Source: a bacterium (lineage in GTDB: Bacteria; SZUA-182; DTGQ01). From it: 64,000 bases of DNA. Where the stretch lies: the NCBI GenBank assembly GCA_040755755.1, contig JBFLZW010000019.1:1774-65773 (forward strand), in the 5' to 3' direction. Numbering within the stretch: the first letter of the stretch is position 1; every line of letters starts with the position of its first letter. A model generated the notes under the pieces. The model saw only the letters and a list, made by a program, of their open reading frames with translations, had not been told where the DNA came from and made no database searches. The translations under genes were made by a program, and so were the position numbers. Positions 14,583 through 23,268 of the stretch are shown here, piece by piece.

Positions 14583-17465
14583 ATGAAGAAAGGGATTAAA
14601 ATCGCCGCTTTCTTTCTTGGCGCTCTGGCTGTATTGTTCATCGGCCTGAGTATTTTCATTAAGGCTTACCTTACTTCGGAGCGGGTAAAGGGGCTGGTTC
14701 TGCCCTATGCTGAGAAGGCTCTGGGAAGAAAGATAGCGGTAGAAGATGTCAAGATCCACATCCTCACCGGGATTGAGATTTCAAAGGTCAGCATCCAGGA
14801 TAATCCTGCCTTCAGCTCCGGGCCGTTCCTGACAGCCGATGAGTTTGTCCTGAAATATGCTTTCTGGCCGTTATTCAAAAAAAAGCTGATTATTCACCAG
14901 GTGCTTGCCGTCCGGCCTCATATTTCGATTGCCAGGAATGAGCGGGGAGCTTTCAATTTCAGTGACCTTTCGGCCAAAGCCGGTGCCGGGAGCACAAAGC
15001 CGAAAGAACCCGAACCTCCCTCGCAAGGCTTTGTGCCCCTCATTTCGGAGGTTGAAATCGAGGATGGCGAAATCGTTTTTACCGACCAATCGGTCCACCC
15101 GGCCTCATCGCTGCTTGTGCAGAAGGTCAATTTCACTGCCGAGGACATTTCACCGACCAGCCCCATGACCGTGACCCTTTCGGCAGAACTGCCGGGCAGA
15201 GGGGGTGCCAGGCTGGATATTACCGGCCAGGTCGATCCTGTATCGCACACGAGCGACCTTCAGGTGAAAGTCGATTCCCTGGACCTGAAAATCCTCTCGC
15301 CCTATTACCATCAAGCCGTACCGCTCACGGTGCTCTCTTCACGGCTCAACCTTTCCAGCCGGATAATGTCGGCAGCCGGGATGGACACCACCGGCGGCAG
15401 GATTCAGGCGGATGGTCAGATCAGCCTGGACGAGCTGAAATTCATATATCCTGATACCACCTCAAAAGAGCCGGTTCAGGGGCTTAATCTTAAGGGAGAC
15501 TATGTTCTCAAGGCGGATATGAGCCAGCATCTTGTACAGGTGGAGCGGATGAACCTTTCGGTTGTACAAATCCCCGTCCAGGTCACTGGCCGGATAGCGA
15601 GCTTCAATACTCCGGCCCGGCAGGTTGACCTCAGGCTCTCCGCTTCCGAGATTGATCTTGCCAGGCTCAAAACAACTGTTCCTCCTTCCCTGCTGCCAAA
15701 AGCCCTGGAGAAAATAACCCTGGGCGGGAAAATCCTTGGATTGCAGGCCAGCATCAGGAAAGCTGGAGAAGCCGGAGGGCAGGCTCAGGCCCCCCTTGCC
15801 TGGTTCGGGCAGGCCCGGCTGTCCGCGGTGCAGGTGGCCTATCAGCCTTACGCTTCACTGGTGCCCCGTATTGATGGCAATCTGCAGTTTGACCGGCAGA
15901 AAGTGCACATCCCGAAGCTGACCGCTGCACTTGTTGGCTCACAGACAATCCTGTCCGGCACCATCTCCGATTATCTCGAGAAACCTGTCATGAACCTGAA
16001 GATAGAGTCTCAGATCCCGGATATGGCCAGGATATACCAGGCACTGCCCCCTGCCCTCTCCCCCTGGCTGACCAGGGTCAAGCTCCAGCAGGGCGCAGCC
16101 AGAATCACCGCCAATCTGTCGGGGAATCCGGCGGAATTCTCCTCCCTGCGCTACCAGGGGGATGCGCTTTTGCGCCAGATCAAAATCCAGCCCTTGGCCG
16201 CCGATCCCTCCCTGGTGTCGCGGATCAACGGGCTGCTCAAGTTTACCGAGAATGAGCTTGGTGTTGAAAATCTGAACGCTTCCCTCCCCCGGTCCGATCT
16301 GACCCTGAACGGGAAGATCAGTAATTACCGCACAACCCCGGTCATGCAGATGGATGTAACTTCTCCCCGGATAAGCCTTGATGAAATCCTGGCCAGCACG
16401 CAGGCTTTGACCGCTCAACCGGAAGGGGAAAAGGAAAAGGCCCCACCGAAGGAGCCTGCTCCTGCCGGTGCTCCTGAAGAGAAGCTCTCGGCTTCCGGTA
16501 AAGTCCATCTGGCCAGGGCCACGTATAAGAGCCTGACCATGCAGAACGTGGATCTTGCCTACTCGCTGCAAAACGGCATCCTCAGGTGGCAGAACCTGAA
16601 GGCTGAAGTGCCCGGCCAGGGCATTATTACCGCCGACGGCATGCTGGATACCGATAAAACCATCTACTCCTCGAAGCTGAGCATCCAATCCCTGCCCGTG
16701 CAGGAGGTGCTCATGGCCCTGGCCCCGAAGTATGCCTCCATTTTTTCGGGAAATGCCTCCAGCAGTATCAACCTGGCAGGGGAAGGGAAAGATAAGGCGA
16801 AGATCCGGCAAAGCCTGAATCTTACCGGGAATTTCCAGCTTGCCGACGGAAAGATCAGGAATACCGAGCTGGGCAAGTCTCTCTCCTCCCTGCTGCCGGT
16901 AGCCGACTGGTCGGAACTGGCATTTAAGACCCTGAAGGGCAAGGTTGCAGTGGAAGAGGGAAAGATTCACCTCGATTCCAGCCTGGCCAGGGAGGATTAT
17001 GTCCTCGAACCCAAAGGGACGATCGGCCTTGACAGCTCCCTGAGCATGGACATCATGGTCAGGATATCGCCCCGGATCACGCGGGGAAACAAGATACTCA
17101 GCCAATATGTGACCGACGACAAAGGCTGGATAATGATTCCGGTCAAGGCTGGAGGAACACTGACCCGGCCTGCTCTCAAGGTTGACCTGGCAGCAGTAGG
17201 TAAGGGATTGCAGGAGAAGGCAAAGAAGCAACTGGAGGAAAAATTCTGGAAAGAAGAAGAGAAGGCCAGGGAGGAACTGGAGGAGAAGCTCAAGGAAAAG
17301 CTCCGGCAGCGGTTTTTTGACAAGTCCTCCCCAAAAGATGGCAGGGAGAGCAATCAGGAGCAATCGCCGAAGGAAGTGTCGAATGAAGGGACTGCGGCCA
17401 AGCCAAAACCGGTCGAGGACGTGCTGAAAGATACGCTGAAAGGATTTTTCCGGAAAGGGGAATAA
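14583..17465 (+). CDS. AsmA-family envelope protein
   Basis: 960 residues. An N-terminal anchor (about 5-27, IAAFFLGALAVLFIGLSIFI) is followed by the AsmA start pattern: ERVKGLVLPYAEKALGRKI, then strand-rich sequence with RPHISIARNERGAFNFSDL. Long repeated beta-rich segments of about 70-100 residues follow, and the AsmA2-like part lies at about 690-860. The last 100 residues are a highly charged coiled coil (EEKAREELEEKLKEKL). AsmA-like proteins are inner-membrane-anchored periplasmic bridges implicated in lipid transport to the outer membrane. AAAGGAGAG 12 nt upstream supports the start. The charged C-terminal tail is longer than in typical members. Confidence 0.85.
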   Translation: MKKGIKIAAFFLGALAVLFIGLSIFIKAYLTSERVKGLVLPYAEKALGRKIAVEDVKIHILTGIEISKVSIQDNPAFSSGPFLTADEFVLKYAFWPLFKKKLIIHQVLAVRPHISIARNERGAFNFSDLSAKAGAGSTKPKEPEPPSQGFVPLISEVEIEDGEIVFTDQSVHPASSLLVQKVNFTAEDISPTSPMTVTLSAELPGRGGARLDITGQVDPVSHTSDLQVKVDSLDLKILSPYYHQAVPLTVLSSRLNLSSRIMSAAGMDTTGGRIQADGQISLDELKFIYPDTTSKEPVQGLNLKGDYVLKADMSQHLVQVERMNLSVVQIPVQVTGRIASFNTPARQVDLRLSASEIDLARLKTTVPPSLLPKALEKITLGGKILGLQASIRKAGEAGGQAQAPLAWFGQARLSAVQVAYQPYASLVPRIDGNLQFDRQKVHIPKLTAALVGSQTILSGTISDYLEKPVMNLKIESQIPDMARIYQALPPALSPWLTRVKLQQGAARITANLSGNPAEFSSLRYQGDALLRQIKIQPLAADPSLVSRINGLLKFTENELGVENLNASLPRSDLTLNGKISNYRTTPVMQMDVTSPRISLDEILASTQALTAQPEGEKEKAPPKEPAPAGAPEEKLSASGKVHLARATYKSLTMQNVDLAYSLQNGILRWQNLKAEVPGQGIITADGMLDTDKTIYSSKLSIQSLPVQEVLMALAPKYASIFSGNASSSINLAGEGKDKAKIRQSLNLTGNFQLADGKIRNTELGKSLSSLLPVADWSELAFKTLKGKVAVEEGKIHLDSSLAREDYVLEPKGTIGLDSSLSMDIMVRISPRITRGNKILSQYVTDDKGWIMIPVKAGGTLTRPALKVDLAAVGKGLQEKAKKQLEEKFWKEEEKAREELEEKLKEKLRQRFFDKSSPKDGRESNQEQSPKEVSNEGTAAKPKPVEDVLKDTLKGFFRKGE

Positions 17466-17473
17466 GGGAAGAT

Positions 17474-17504
17474 AGTGGTCAGTGGTCAGTGATCAGTGGC
17501 CAGT
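17474..17504 (+). repeat. CTGACCACTGA-family repeat (inverted orientation)
   Basis: AGTGGTCAGTGGTCAGTGAT and onwards, the reverse complement of the repeat at 2136-2180. It lies between asmA-like and darP-like genes, and a GTG inside it could be mistaken for the start of the next gene. Confidence 0.8.
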
Positions 17505-17549
17505 AAAAAACTGATATCTGACAACTTCTTTAAGACTAAGGGAAACTCC

Positions 17550-18056
17550 ATGGATTTTCAGAAAACGAAATCTCAGAAAAAGCGGGAGGCCAGGATGGTG
17601 GAAGACCTGGCCAGGGAGTTGGCGGACCTGCCAGGCTCGATCCTTTCACAACTTCCCTGTGAAGAGGAAATCCGGGAGCAAATCCGGATCGCTCAAAGCA
17701 TAGATCAGTTCAACGCCCGGCGAAGGCAGATCAAGTACCTGGCCAAGCTCCTGCGGGAGACAGAACCGGCACCCCTGCTCGATTTTCTGGAAGAAGCCCA
17801 TGAGTCCAGTCTGAAGCAGGCGGTAACCAGCCAGAGGCTGGAGCGCCTCCGGGACCGGATTCTCCACGAGGACGAAGAGGAACAGGCACTTGAGGAGGTG
17901 CAGGAGGAGTTTCCGGAGGTTGACCTTGAGAGGCTGCGGATTTTGGCCGATAAGTTTCGCTGGAGCCGGAATCAGCGGTTCTCACGGGAAATATTCCGGC
18001 AGCTCAAAATAGCTCAGGATCATGCCGGACATCGAAAAGGGCCTGACAGCATATGA
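17550..18056 (+). CDS. DarP/YjgA (DUF615) ribosome-biogenesis-type protein
   Basis: 168 residues from the ATG at 17550, which has AAGGGAAA upstream. A longer frame starts at a GTG (17496) within the CTGACCACTGA repeat and is less likely. The sequence follows DUF615: KSQKKREARMVEDLARELADL, then LPCEEEIREQIRIAQ, then NARRRQIKYLAKLLRE, with a C-terminal helix that has EFPEVDLERLRIL. E. coli DarP (YjgA) binds the 50S subunit and promotes its late assembly. The length matches the family. It lies in a run of plus-strand genes, including the NYN nuclease and TtcA-like genes. Confidence 0.8.
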   Translation: MDFQKTKSQKKREARMVEDLARELADLPGSILSQLPCEEEIREQIRIAQSIDQFNARRRQIKYLAKLLRETEPAPLLDFLEEAHESSLKQAVTSQRLERLRDRILHEDEEEQALEEVQEEFPEVDLERLRILADKFRWSRNQRFSREIFRQLKIAQDHAGHRKGPDSI

Positions 18057-18107
18057 CTGAATTGCAGTTTAATATTGTCATGTTAGGAGAAGAAGGAAAA
18101 AGTAATT

Positions 18108-18911
18108 ATGAACCAAACCGAGCAGATGGATCATGCTCTGGCAGTTTTCATCGATTTTGAAAATCTGGCTCTTGGTTTTCAGCAGGATAGGGATAAAAAA
18201 CAGCGTGCCAAGACCAAATTTGATATCCATAAAATATTGGAGCGGCTGGTGGAGAAGGGGAAAATCATTGTCAAGAAAGCATATTCCGACTGGGGGAAAT
18301 ACAGCGATTATAAGGCCAGCCTTCATGAATATGCCATTGAACTGATCGAGATCCCCAAGCGGTCGGTAACCGGGAAAAACTCCGCCGACATTCGTCTCTG
18401 TGTGGATGCCATGGACCTGTGCTATTCCAAGGAGCATATTGATACCTTTGTCATTGTCTCCGGAGACAGCGATTTCTCCCCTCTGGTGTCCAAGCTCAAG
18501 GAAAACGGAAAGCGGGTCATCGGCCTGGGGATGAAAAAATCAACCTCTACCCTTCTCATTGGCAACTGCGATGAATTTATCTACTACGAAGATCTTGAGC
18601 AAAAGGACGCCAGCCCTCCCAAGCTGCCGAAAAATACGCCCAAGATCAAGCAGGAGGGACTGCAATTGCTGATTGACTCGGTGGCTGCCCTGATGCGGGA
18701 GAACAAGGAAATTCTCTGGTCATCCATGATTAAGGATACCATGAAGCGAAAAAGCCCCTCCTTCAGCGAGTCAGCTCACGGGTACCGGAATTTCAGCGAG
18801 TTGCTTGAGGATGCAGAGAAAAGGGGCCTGGTGTCTCTTCGTATCGATCAACGAAGCGGCACCTATGTGGTCACCAACTTCGGAAATGCCAACCCGGTGA
18901 AGAAGGTGTAA
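18108..18911 (+). CDS. NYN-domain (LabA/PIN-like) RNase with OST-HTH/LOTUS domain
   Basis: 267 residues. The NYN/PIN-like nuclease occupies about 7-165, with acidic residues in FIDFEN, SADIRLCVDAMD and VSGDSDFSPLVSKL, the usual metal-binding set. It ends with IGNCDEFIYYEDL. A linker leads to a winged-helix OST-HTH/LOTUS domain (about 185-262, LLIDSVAAL... SELLEDAEKRGLV). NYN-LOTUS proteins are thought to act on RNA. AGGAGAAGAAGG upstream supports the start. It is cytoplasmic and followed closely by the SspB-like gene. Confidence 0.9.
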   Translation: MNQTEQMDHALAVFIDFENLALGFQQDRDKKQRAKTKFDIHKILERLVEKGKIIVKKAYSDWGKYSDYKASLHEYAIELIEIPKRSVTGKNSADIRLCVDAMDLCYSKEHIDTFVIVSGDSDFSPLVSKLKENGKRVIGLGMKKSTSTLLIGNCDEFIYYEDLEQKDASPPKLPKNTPKIKQEGLQLLIDSVAALMRENKEILWSSMIKDTMKRKSPSFSESAHGYRNFSELLEDAEKRGLVSLRIDQRSGTYVVTNFGNANPVKKV

Positions 18912-18936
18912 AGGGAATCGGCATGGGAGAAAAACA

Positions 18937-19401
18937 ATGGAAAAGGACGATTTGCAGCTCCAGCTCAATGAGCTTAAGAAGCACACTTTCTACGAATTAC
19001 TCAATATGGCTGGCAGGGTCTATCTTTTAGTCAAGTATTCCGAAAATGTCGTGATAGGCACCAGGGGGTTTCTTCCTGAGGAGAGAGAACACGGGCTGGT
19101 TCTGGTGTTAAACACCAGGATGAATTTCACCTGGGATGAATATGGAATTTCCGTTAAGCTCGTCTTCGGGGAGACGCCGCATAAGTGCTTTATCCCTGCT
19201 GATGATATCCTGGCAATTTATTCCCCGGAATTGAATTCGCAGCTCATCGTAGGGCCTCAGCAGGTTCTGGAGGCAAATACAACCCCGGAAAAGAGCGCAG
19301 AGGTTACAAAAACGACCGAGGAGATGCAGGAGACCTCATTCGGGGATGAAAACAGGAAGCACAAGGTCGTCCGGGTTGATTTCCAGAAGAAGAAAAAATA
19401 A
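18937..19401 (+). CDS. SspB-like ClpXP adaptor
   Basis: 154 residues. The core (about 20-108) reads like the SspB substrate-binding fold: a strand with VLVLNTRMNFTWDEYGISVK, then VFGETPHKCFIPADDILAIY, comparable to the FGG-x-VPxxAVLAIYARE segment of SspB. A flexible acidic tail of about 35 residues ends in a basic stretch (VVRVDFQKKKK), equivalent to the ClpX-binding tail, although the canonical tail motif is not certain. SspB delivers ssrA-tagged proteins to ClpXP. The 3' end overlaps the next gene by 56 bp. Confidence 0.65.
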   Translation: MEKDDLQLQLNELKKHTFYELLNMAGRVYLLVKYSENVVIGTRGFLPEEREHGLVLVLNTRMNFTWDEYGISVKLVFGETPHKCFIPADDILAIYSPELNSQLIVGPQQVLEANTTPEKSAEVTKTTEEMQETSFGDENRKHKVVRVDFQKKKK

Positions 19402-20122
19402 TATTAGCCGCAAGACCGGGCAGGCGATTGCCGATTTCCAGTTGATTCAGGACGGAGACAATATCCTGGTCGCCCTCTCGGGAGGGAAAGACAGTCTGGC
19501 ATTGCTGGAAATATTGCTGTATCTTCAAGCAAAAGCCCCGGTTAAATTCTCCCTGACCGCCGGTACGGTCGATGAAGGGTTCGAAGGGTTTGAAACCGCG
19601 CGGATTGCCGACCATTGCAGCCGGAAAAATATACCCTTCATCCTGAAACGGGAAAAAATCCTGGACATCATCCGGGAAAAAAATTTATCCGGTCCTCATT
19701 TTTGCTCCTTCTGTGCCCGGCTTCGACGGGGAACCCTGTATACGCTTGCCCAACAGCAGGGGTTCAATAAGATTGCCCTTGCCCACCATGCCGACGATTT
19801 TATCGAAACACTCCTTTTAGATCTTTTCTATGCGGGATCGTTCTGGAAAATGCCGGTCTGTCTGGTGTCCAGACGTCAGGAAATTACGGTTATCCGCCCT
19901 CTGGTCTATGTCTACGAAGAGGAAATTGAACGCTTCTGCCAGGACCAGGGCTTTGCTCCCGTTCCTCACCCCTGCCCTTTTTCCGAGGCAGGCTTTTCCC
20001 AACGCGCCCGAATGAAGCAGTGGCTGACAGAAATGGCCCGGACCAACCCGGCTATCAAGGGAAACCTGCTGAGAGCGGTCCTCAAAGAACAAAAGATTGC
20101 CCTAAAGTACACGTCGCGATAA
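19346..20122 (+). CDS. TtcA/TilS-family PP-loop tRNA sulfurtransferase
   Basis: 258 residues. The PP-loop is SGGKDS (45-50) after QLIQDGDNILVAL, as in TtcA. Cys120 and Cys123 (CSFCARLRRG) plus Cys210 (HPCPF) give the three cysteines that hold the [4Fe-4S] cluster in TtcA. The motif AHHADDFIETLL follows the usual position. TtcA makes 2-thiocytidine at tRNA position 32; paralogues with other substrates exist, so the symbol is left open. The ATG at 19346 lies inside the previous gene; a TTG at 19376 is an alternative. The family usually begins close to the NISRKTG stretch, so a later non-ATG start is possible. Confidence 0.8.
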   Translation: MKTGSTRSSGLISRRRKNNISRKTGQAIADFQLIQDGDNILVALSGGKDSLALLEILLYLQAKAPVKFSLTAGTVDEGFEGFETARIADHCSRKNIPFILKREKILDIIREKNLSGPHFCSFCARLRRGTLYTLAQQQGFNKIALAHHADDFIETLLLDLFYAGSFWKMPVCLVSRRQEITVIRPLVYVYEEEIERFCQDQGFAPVPHPCPFSEAGFSQRARMKQWLTEMARTNPAIKGNLLRAVLKEQKIALKYTSR

Positions 20123-20362
20123 ATCCGCGGTCAGTTAGGATTACAACGAGACATGGAAGAATGATCTCCCGCACAGACGCACAGGCGCGGAGAATGACCG
20201 AGAGTGAAAAAGGTAACAGTAGTCAAAAAAATGAAACGATGCCGATTCATCCTTTTGAGGGAGTAAGTGAAAGGTTTACTGGCAGGAGAAAACGAGGAGG
20301 ATAATGCAGAGAGGGCATTATGTCCATAAGGAATTTCGATTAACCACCGAACCAGTTAAGTC
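20123..20362. other. Spacer with a decayed CTCCCGCAGAGACGCAGAG repeat
   Basis: Near 20163-20195 lies ATCTCCCGCACAGACGCACA-type sequence, a mutated relative of the internal repeat of the MITE at 11294-11567. No gene is supported here. Confidence 0.4.
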
Positions 20363-20390
20363 TTGCACAGTGGCTTTTGAGCAGTATGCT
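20363..20390 (+). promoter_or_regulatory. Possible promoter with overlapping palindromic operator
   Basis: TTGCAC (20363-20368) and TATGCT (20385-20390) are 16 bp apart. The palindrome TGAGCA-GTA-TGCTCA (20378-20392) overlaps the -10 box and could be an operator. The DUF378 gene begins about 85 nt downstream of the predicted start point. Confidence 0.35.
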
Positions 20391-20419
20391 CATGCGTCGT
20401 GAACTGCGAGATCAACGAT

Positions 20420-20458
20420 TCTCGAGGAGAAAGACGGTTTTTTTCCTCTTCCTCGAGA
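20420..20458 (+). promoter_or_regulatory. Leader hairpin before the DUF378 gene
   Basis: TCTCGAGGA pairs perfectly with TCCTCGAGA around a 21-nt loop that contains seven consecutive T. The structure ends 22 nt before the start codon and leaves the AGAGGAG ribosome-binding site free. Confidence 0.4.
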
Positions 20459-20480
20459 TGTTTAAAGAGGAGATACAAAA

Positions 20481-20690
20481 ATGAAGAGATTTACATGGTT
20501 CGACTGGCTGGCTTTAACCCTGCTCATTATCGGCGCCCTGAACTGGGGGCTGGTTGGGTTCTTTAACTATAATCTGGTTAATGCACTTTTTGGTCCTGCG
20601 CTCGCGAGAGTGATTTATTCGATTGTTGGTCTGACCGGATTGTATACGATAATCACAGGACTTTCACGAATGGCGCGCAAAGAACCGTAA
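20481..20690 (+). CDS. DUF378-family small membrane protein
   Basis: 69 residues with two membrane helices (about 7-30 and 41-62). The sequence FDWLALTLLIIGALNWGLVG followed by a Gly/Leu-rich second helix is the hallmark of DUF378 (YuzA-like). The role is unknown; such proteins are common and often stress-induced. A good AAAGAGGAG site lies 10 nt upstream. It is monocistronic and closed by the strong hairpin at 20738-20772. Confidence 0.85.
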   Translation: MKRFTWFDWLALTLLIIGALNWGLVGFFNYNLVNALFGPALARVIYSIVGLTGLYTIITGLSRMARKEP

Positions 20691-20737
20691 ACCATTTTTA
20701 CTCCCTTGATAAAAGCTAGTCTTTTTTCGTATGAAGA

Positions 20738-20772
20738 GACCGGATCCGGGAAGATTCTTTCCGGATCCGGTC
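20738..20772. terminator. Strong GC-rich terminator hairpin
   Basis: GACCGGATCCGG and CCGGATCCGGTC form a perfect 12-bp stem with an 11-nt loop, followed by TCATTTACTCTTCTCTT. It lies between the DUF378 gene and the convergent zinc-ribbon gene and would stop transcription from both. Confidence 0.7.
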
Positions 20773-20813
20773 ATTTACTCTTCTCTTCAGGAATTTATTC
20801 TCCCGGAATGGCT

Positions 20814-21029
20814 TCATTCCTGACCAACCGAAGTCGAACACTCAATGCAGAGGTTGCTGCCGCTATTGCCTGCTCCACAAAAGGGGCAGGGACGATCAAG
20901 GAGTTCACTGCTGGGGTCATCGTTTTCCTCGAACATCCCTCCAAAAAATCCTGGCCCTACTTCAAGGTACTTTAAAATAACATACAGCTTACTCTCTTCA
21001 CTCTCTTTCAATGGATATGCCTGGTCCAT
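20814..21029 (-). CDS. Small C-terminal zinc-ribbon protein
   Basis: 71 residues from the ATG at 21029, preceded by GGGAGAGGATGC; the frame stays open to 21080. The N-terminal two thirds are soluble (YVILKYLEVGPGFFGGMFEE). The C-terminus has four cysteines in CPFCGAGNSGSNLCIEC, a C-x2-C-x9-C-x2-C zinc ribbon. I do not recognise the N-terminal part. It converges on the DUF378 gene. It may be a nucleic-acid- or protein-binding regulator, but nothing in the context fixes its role. Confidence 0.55.
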   Translation of the reverse strand: MDQAYPLKESEESKLYVILKYLEVGPGFFGGMFEENDDPSSELLDRPCPFCGAGNSGSNLCIECSTSVGQE

Positions 21030-21080
21030 TATAGCATCCTCTCCCTTGGCTATACTCTTTCCTACTGCTCTACTGCACAT

Positions 21081-21690
21081 TAAACAACGGACTGCTTAAC
21101 TCAATCTCTTCATGCATGGGAGATTCATCCATACATACTCTCACCCCCTGATGTCTCGTTTATTCGTCCTTACCGAGTATCATTATCGAGTATCAATCTG
21201 CGGCGATAAAATGACTCCTCGACGACACAACAGAAGTCATTGCCGTATGCTGGCTGGGATACTTACCTTATTCCATCAGATGGGAGAAACCTGGAGACGA
21301 TCAGTAGGGTTATGGAACTGTGCAGAGCTGCAATATAAATAGAGTATGAGTATCATTTACAAAGCCATTGGTCTGAAGATACAAAACTGGCAGGAATAAC
21401 CTGTACGCAGGAACAATCCGTACCCCCCCTTACTACAACCCCCCATAAGAACGACATTCTTTAATATTGCAAGAACGATGCCTCGTTCATCTCTTATCCC
21501 CTATTCGACGATTGCTATTGTAATCTAAGACGTTTGCTGCTATAGTACAATTCTGGACCGTCCGATATTAGTAAGACGGTGCAATAGTTTTCATACTTAC
21601 GGTTTAAGAAATATTGTTAACTTACTGTTTTATATTTTCCTTATCGGTTATGAATTTTTTTTCCTATTTAATTTCATTCAAGGAGCAATC
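21081..21690. other. 600-bp gap before the phosphofructokinase gene
   Basis: No gene is supported. A near-direct repeat GAGTATCATTATCGAGTATCA lies at 21175-21196 with a related GAGTATGAGTATCATT at 21342-21357. A small palindrome ACCGTC-12 nt-GACGGT is at 21557-21580. The last 100 bp are AT-rich, as expected of a promoter zone, but no convincing hexamer pair was found. Confidence 0.35.
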
Positions 21691-22797
21691 ATGGCCACTC
21701 AGCATTCTCTGCACAAGGTAGGTATTCTGACTGGCGGGGGGGACTGCCCCGGCCTGAATGCAGCTATCCGGGCGGTAGCAAAACCCGCGATCCTGGACTA
21801 CGGGATGGAGATTATCGGCATCAAGGATGGGTTTGCGGGACTGGTGCAAAACAAAACCGTACGGTTGGATTACGAGGATGTATCCGGGATTCTGACCCGG
21901 GGGGGAACGATTCTGGGAACCTCGAATAAAGCCGATCCGTTCCGGTGGCCGGAGGAGAAAAAAGAGGGGGAAACCATTTTCCGGGATCTTTCCAGCCTGG
22001 CTTTAAAAAACTACCACGAGCTGGGACTGGATTGCCTGTTCTGCATCGGCGGAGATGGAACACTGACCGCAGCCCGGAAATTCCATGAGCTGGGACTGAA
22101 TATTATCGGTATTCCGAAAACCATCGATAATGACCTGTCCGGCACAGACCTGTCCTTCGGGTTTGATACGGCAGTCCTGAATGCCACGGAAGCCATTGAT
22201 AAAATTCATACTACCGCTGAATCACACCACCGGGTCATGGTCGTGGAGACCATGGGCAGATATGCGGGCTGGATCGCTCTCCATGCTGGTCTTGCAGGCG
22301 GAGGGGATATTATCCTGATTCCGGAGATACCGTACGATCCTGCCTGTATTACGGCCAAGATCAGGGAACGGGGCAGAAGGGGAAAGAGATACAGCATTAT
22401 CGTTGTGGCCGAAGGGGCAAAGGCCAAAGGCGGTGAAATGACGGTCGATAAGGTAATCGAAAGCAGCCCCGATCCGATTCGCCTGGGAGGTATCGGCCGG
22501 CAGGTAGCAGAGCTGATCGAAACCAGCACCGGCATCGAAACCCGGGTCACGGTCCTTGGCCACCTGCTGCGGGGCGGAACCCCTACCCCATTTGACCGCA
22601 TCCTGGCTACCCGCTTTGGCGTAAAAGCCCTGGAGCTGGCGGTAAAGGGCCATTTTGGCCAAATGGCCTGCCTGCACGGCCAGGAGATTTCCTCCGTTCC
22701 TCTCAGCGAAGCTGTCAACCGCCTGAGACTGGTCCCCCCTGACTCAGCCCTGGTCAAGACCGCCAGAGAGGTGGGCACGAGCATGGGGGATGAGTGA
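21691..22797 (+). CDS. 6-phosphofructokinase, mixed-substrate (Gly/Lys) type
   Basis: 368 residues. GGDCPG (16-21) binds the nucleotide or pyrophosphate, GGDGT is at 120-124, and the catalytic Asp146 lies in PKTIDND. The residue after GGD is Gly, the ATP-type state, while the Lys in PKTID is found in pyrophosphate-type and 'mixed-substrate' enzymes. That combination is known from ATP-using group III enzymes (TIGR02483-like). Fructose-6-phosphate contacts are seen in METMGRYAGW. A CAAGGAGC ribosome-binding site supports the start. It catalyses the committed step of glycolysis, here probably with ATP. It is a single gene with no other glycolytic gene nearby. Confidence 0.85.
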   Translation: MATQHSLHKVGILTGGGDCPGLNAAIRAVAKPAILDYGMEIIGIKDGFAGLVQNKTVRLDYEDVSGILTRGGTILGTSNKADPFRWPEEKKEGETIFRDLSSLALKNYHELGLDCLFCIGGDGTLTAARKFHELGLNIIGIPKTIDNDLSGTDLSFGFDTAVLNATEAIDKIHTTAESHHRVMVVETMGRYAGWIALHAGLAGGGDIILIPEIPYDPACITAKIRERGRRGKRYSIIVVAEGAKAKGGEMTVDKVIESSPDPIRLGGIGRQVAELIETSTGIETRVTVLGHLLRGGTPTPFDRILATRFGVKALELAVKGHFGQMACLHGQEISSVPLSEAVNRLRLVPPDSALVKTAREVGTSMGDE

Positions 22798-22823
22798 CCA
22801 ACATCGTGCCAACATCCAACATC

Positions 22824-22854
22824 GGGTCGGACCAAGATATCGCATTGTTTTATT
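22824..22854 (+). repeat. GGGTCGGA dispersed repeat, copy B
   Basis: GGGTCGGACCAAGATATCGC followed by ATTGTTTTATT, beginning 27 bp after the pfk stop. It matches copy A at 11248-11279 in all but a few positions. Confidence 0.75.
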
Positions 22855-22913
22855 TGCGATAGATGTTCTCCAAAAAAGTAAGCTGTATGTGTAAGAGAAA
22901 GATAAATTATAAT

Positions 22914-23101
22914 ATGGTAATTATCAGCCGGTTTATCTGCCGGAAATCGAGACATCGAGATATGGAATGGACTTTTTAGTCTCATGGAATTGTGTCCACA
23001 TAGCAAATGCCAAGATAAGGGTAACACTTGAAGAAATTAATTCCAGATATGGAATAAGAACTCCGGTTATCTGTACACCGGAAGAGCTGATGGAGGCTTA
23101 G
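22914..23101 (+). pseudogene. PIN-domain (VapC-like) toxin remnant
   Basis: The remnant starts at an internal ATG and preserves only the C-terminal third of a PIN-type toxin: YGMDFLVSWNCVHIANAKIR, then, after a one-base deletion near 23040, RYGIRTPVICTPEELMEA and a stop. The WNxxHIANA and ICTPEEL motifs are typical of the VapC-like family that is paired with a small partner gene. The N-terminal half with the first catalytic acids is gone and the frame is broken, so it is inactive. Confidence 0.65.
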
Positions 23102-23103
23102 TT

Positions 23104-23268
23104 ATGTTTCAGGATCCTATTATAAAGGAAATCCGTAAGATCCGCCATGATATTGAAACGGAATACCAAAACGATTCCCAGAAATACTATGAGCATCTTG
23201 AACAGTTACAAAAGAAATATCAAGATCGTATCGTGCGACGGAAACCAGTGGTCGGGGTCAGGTCTTGA
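23104..23268 (+). CDS. 54-residue partner protein of the decayed PIN toxin
   Basis: The ATG follows the toxin stop by 2 nt. The product, MFQDPIIKEIRKIRHDIETE and onwards, is a charged helix rich in Lys, Glu and Tyr. Proteins starting DPIVEEVRxIR commonly sit next to this PIN family and are presumed to be its partner; which of the two acts as antitoxin is not certain. The final residues (VVGVRS) come from the start of the adjacent palindromic repeat, so the natural C-terminus may have been replaced. Confidence 0.55.
   Translation: MFQDPIIKEIRKIRHDIETEYQNDSQKYYEHLEQLQKKYQDRIVRRKPVVGVRS

Noticed and set aside
15939-17363. Long minus-strand frame in the AsmA-like gene
   Set aside because: Composition is a shadow of the AsmA codons and it has no start signal or recognisable motif.
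17496-17549. N-terminal extension of the DarP-like protein
   Set aside because: The GTG start lies inside a dispersed repeat and the family's usual N-terminus begins at the ATG at 17550.
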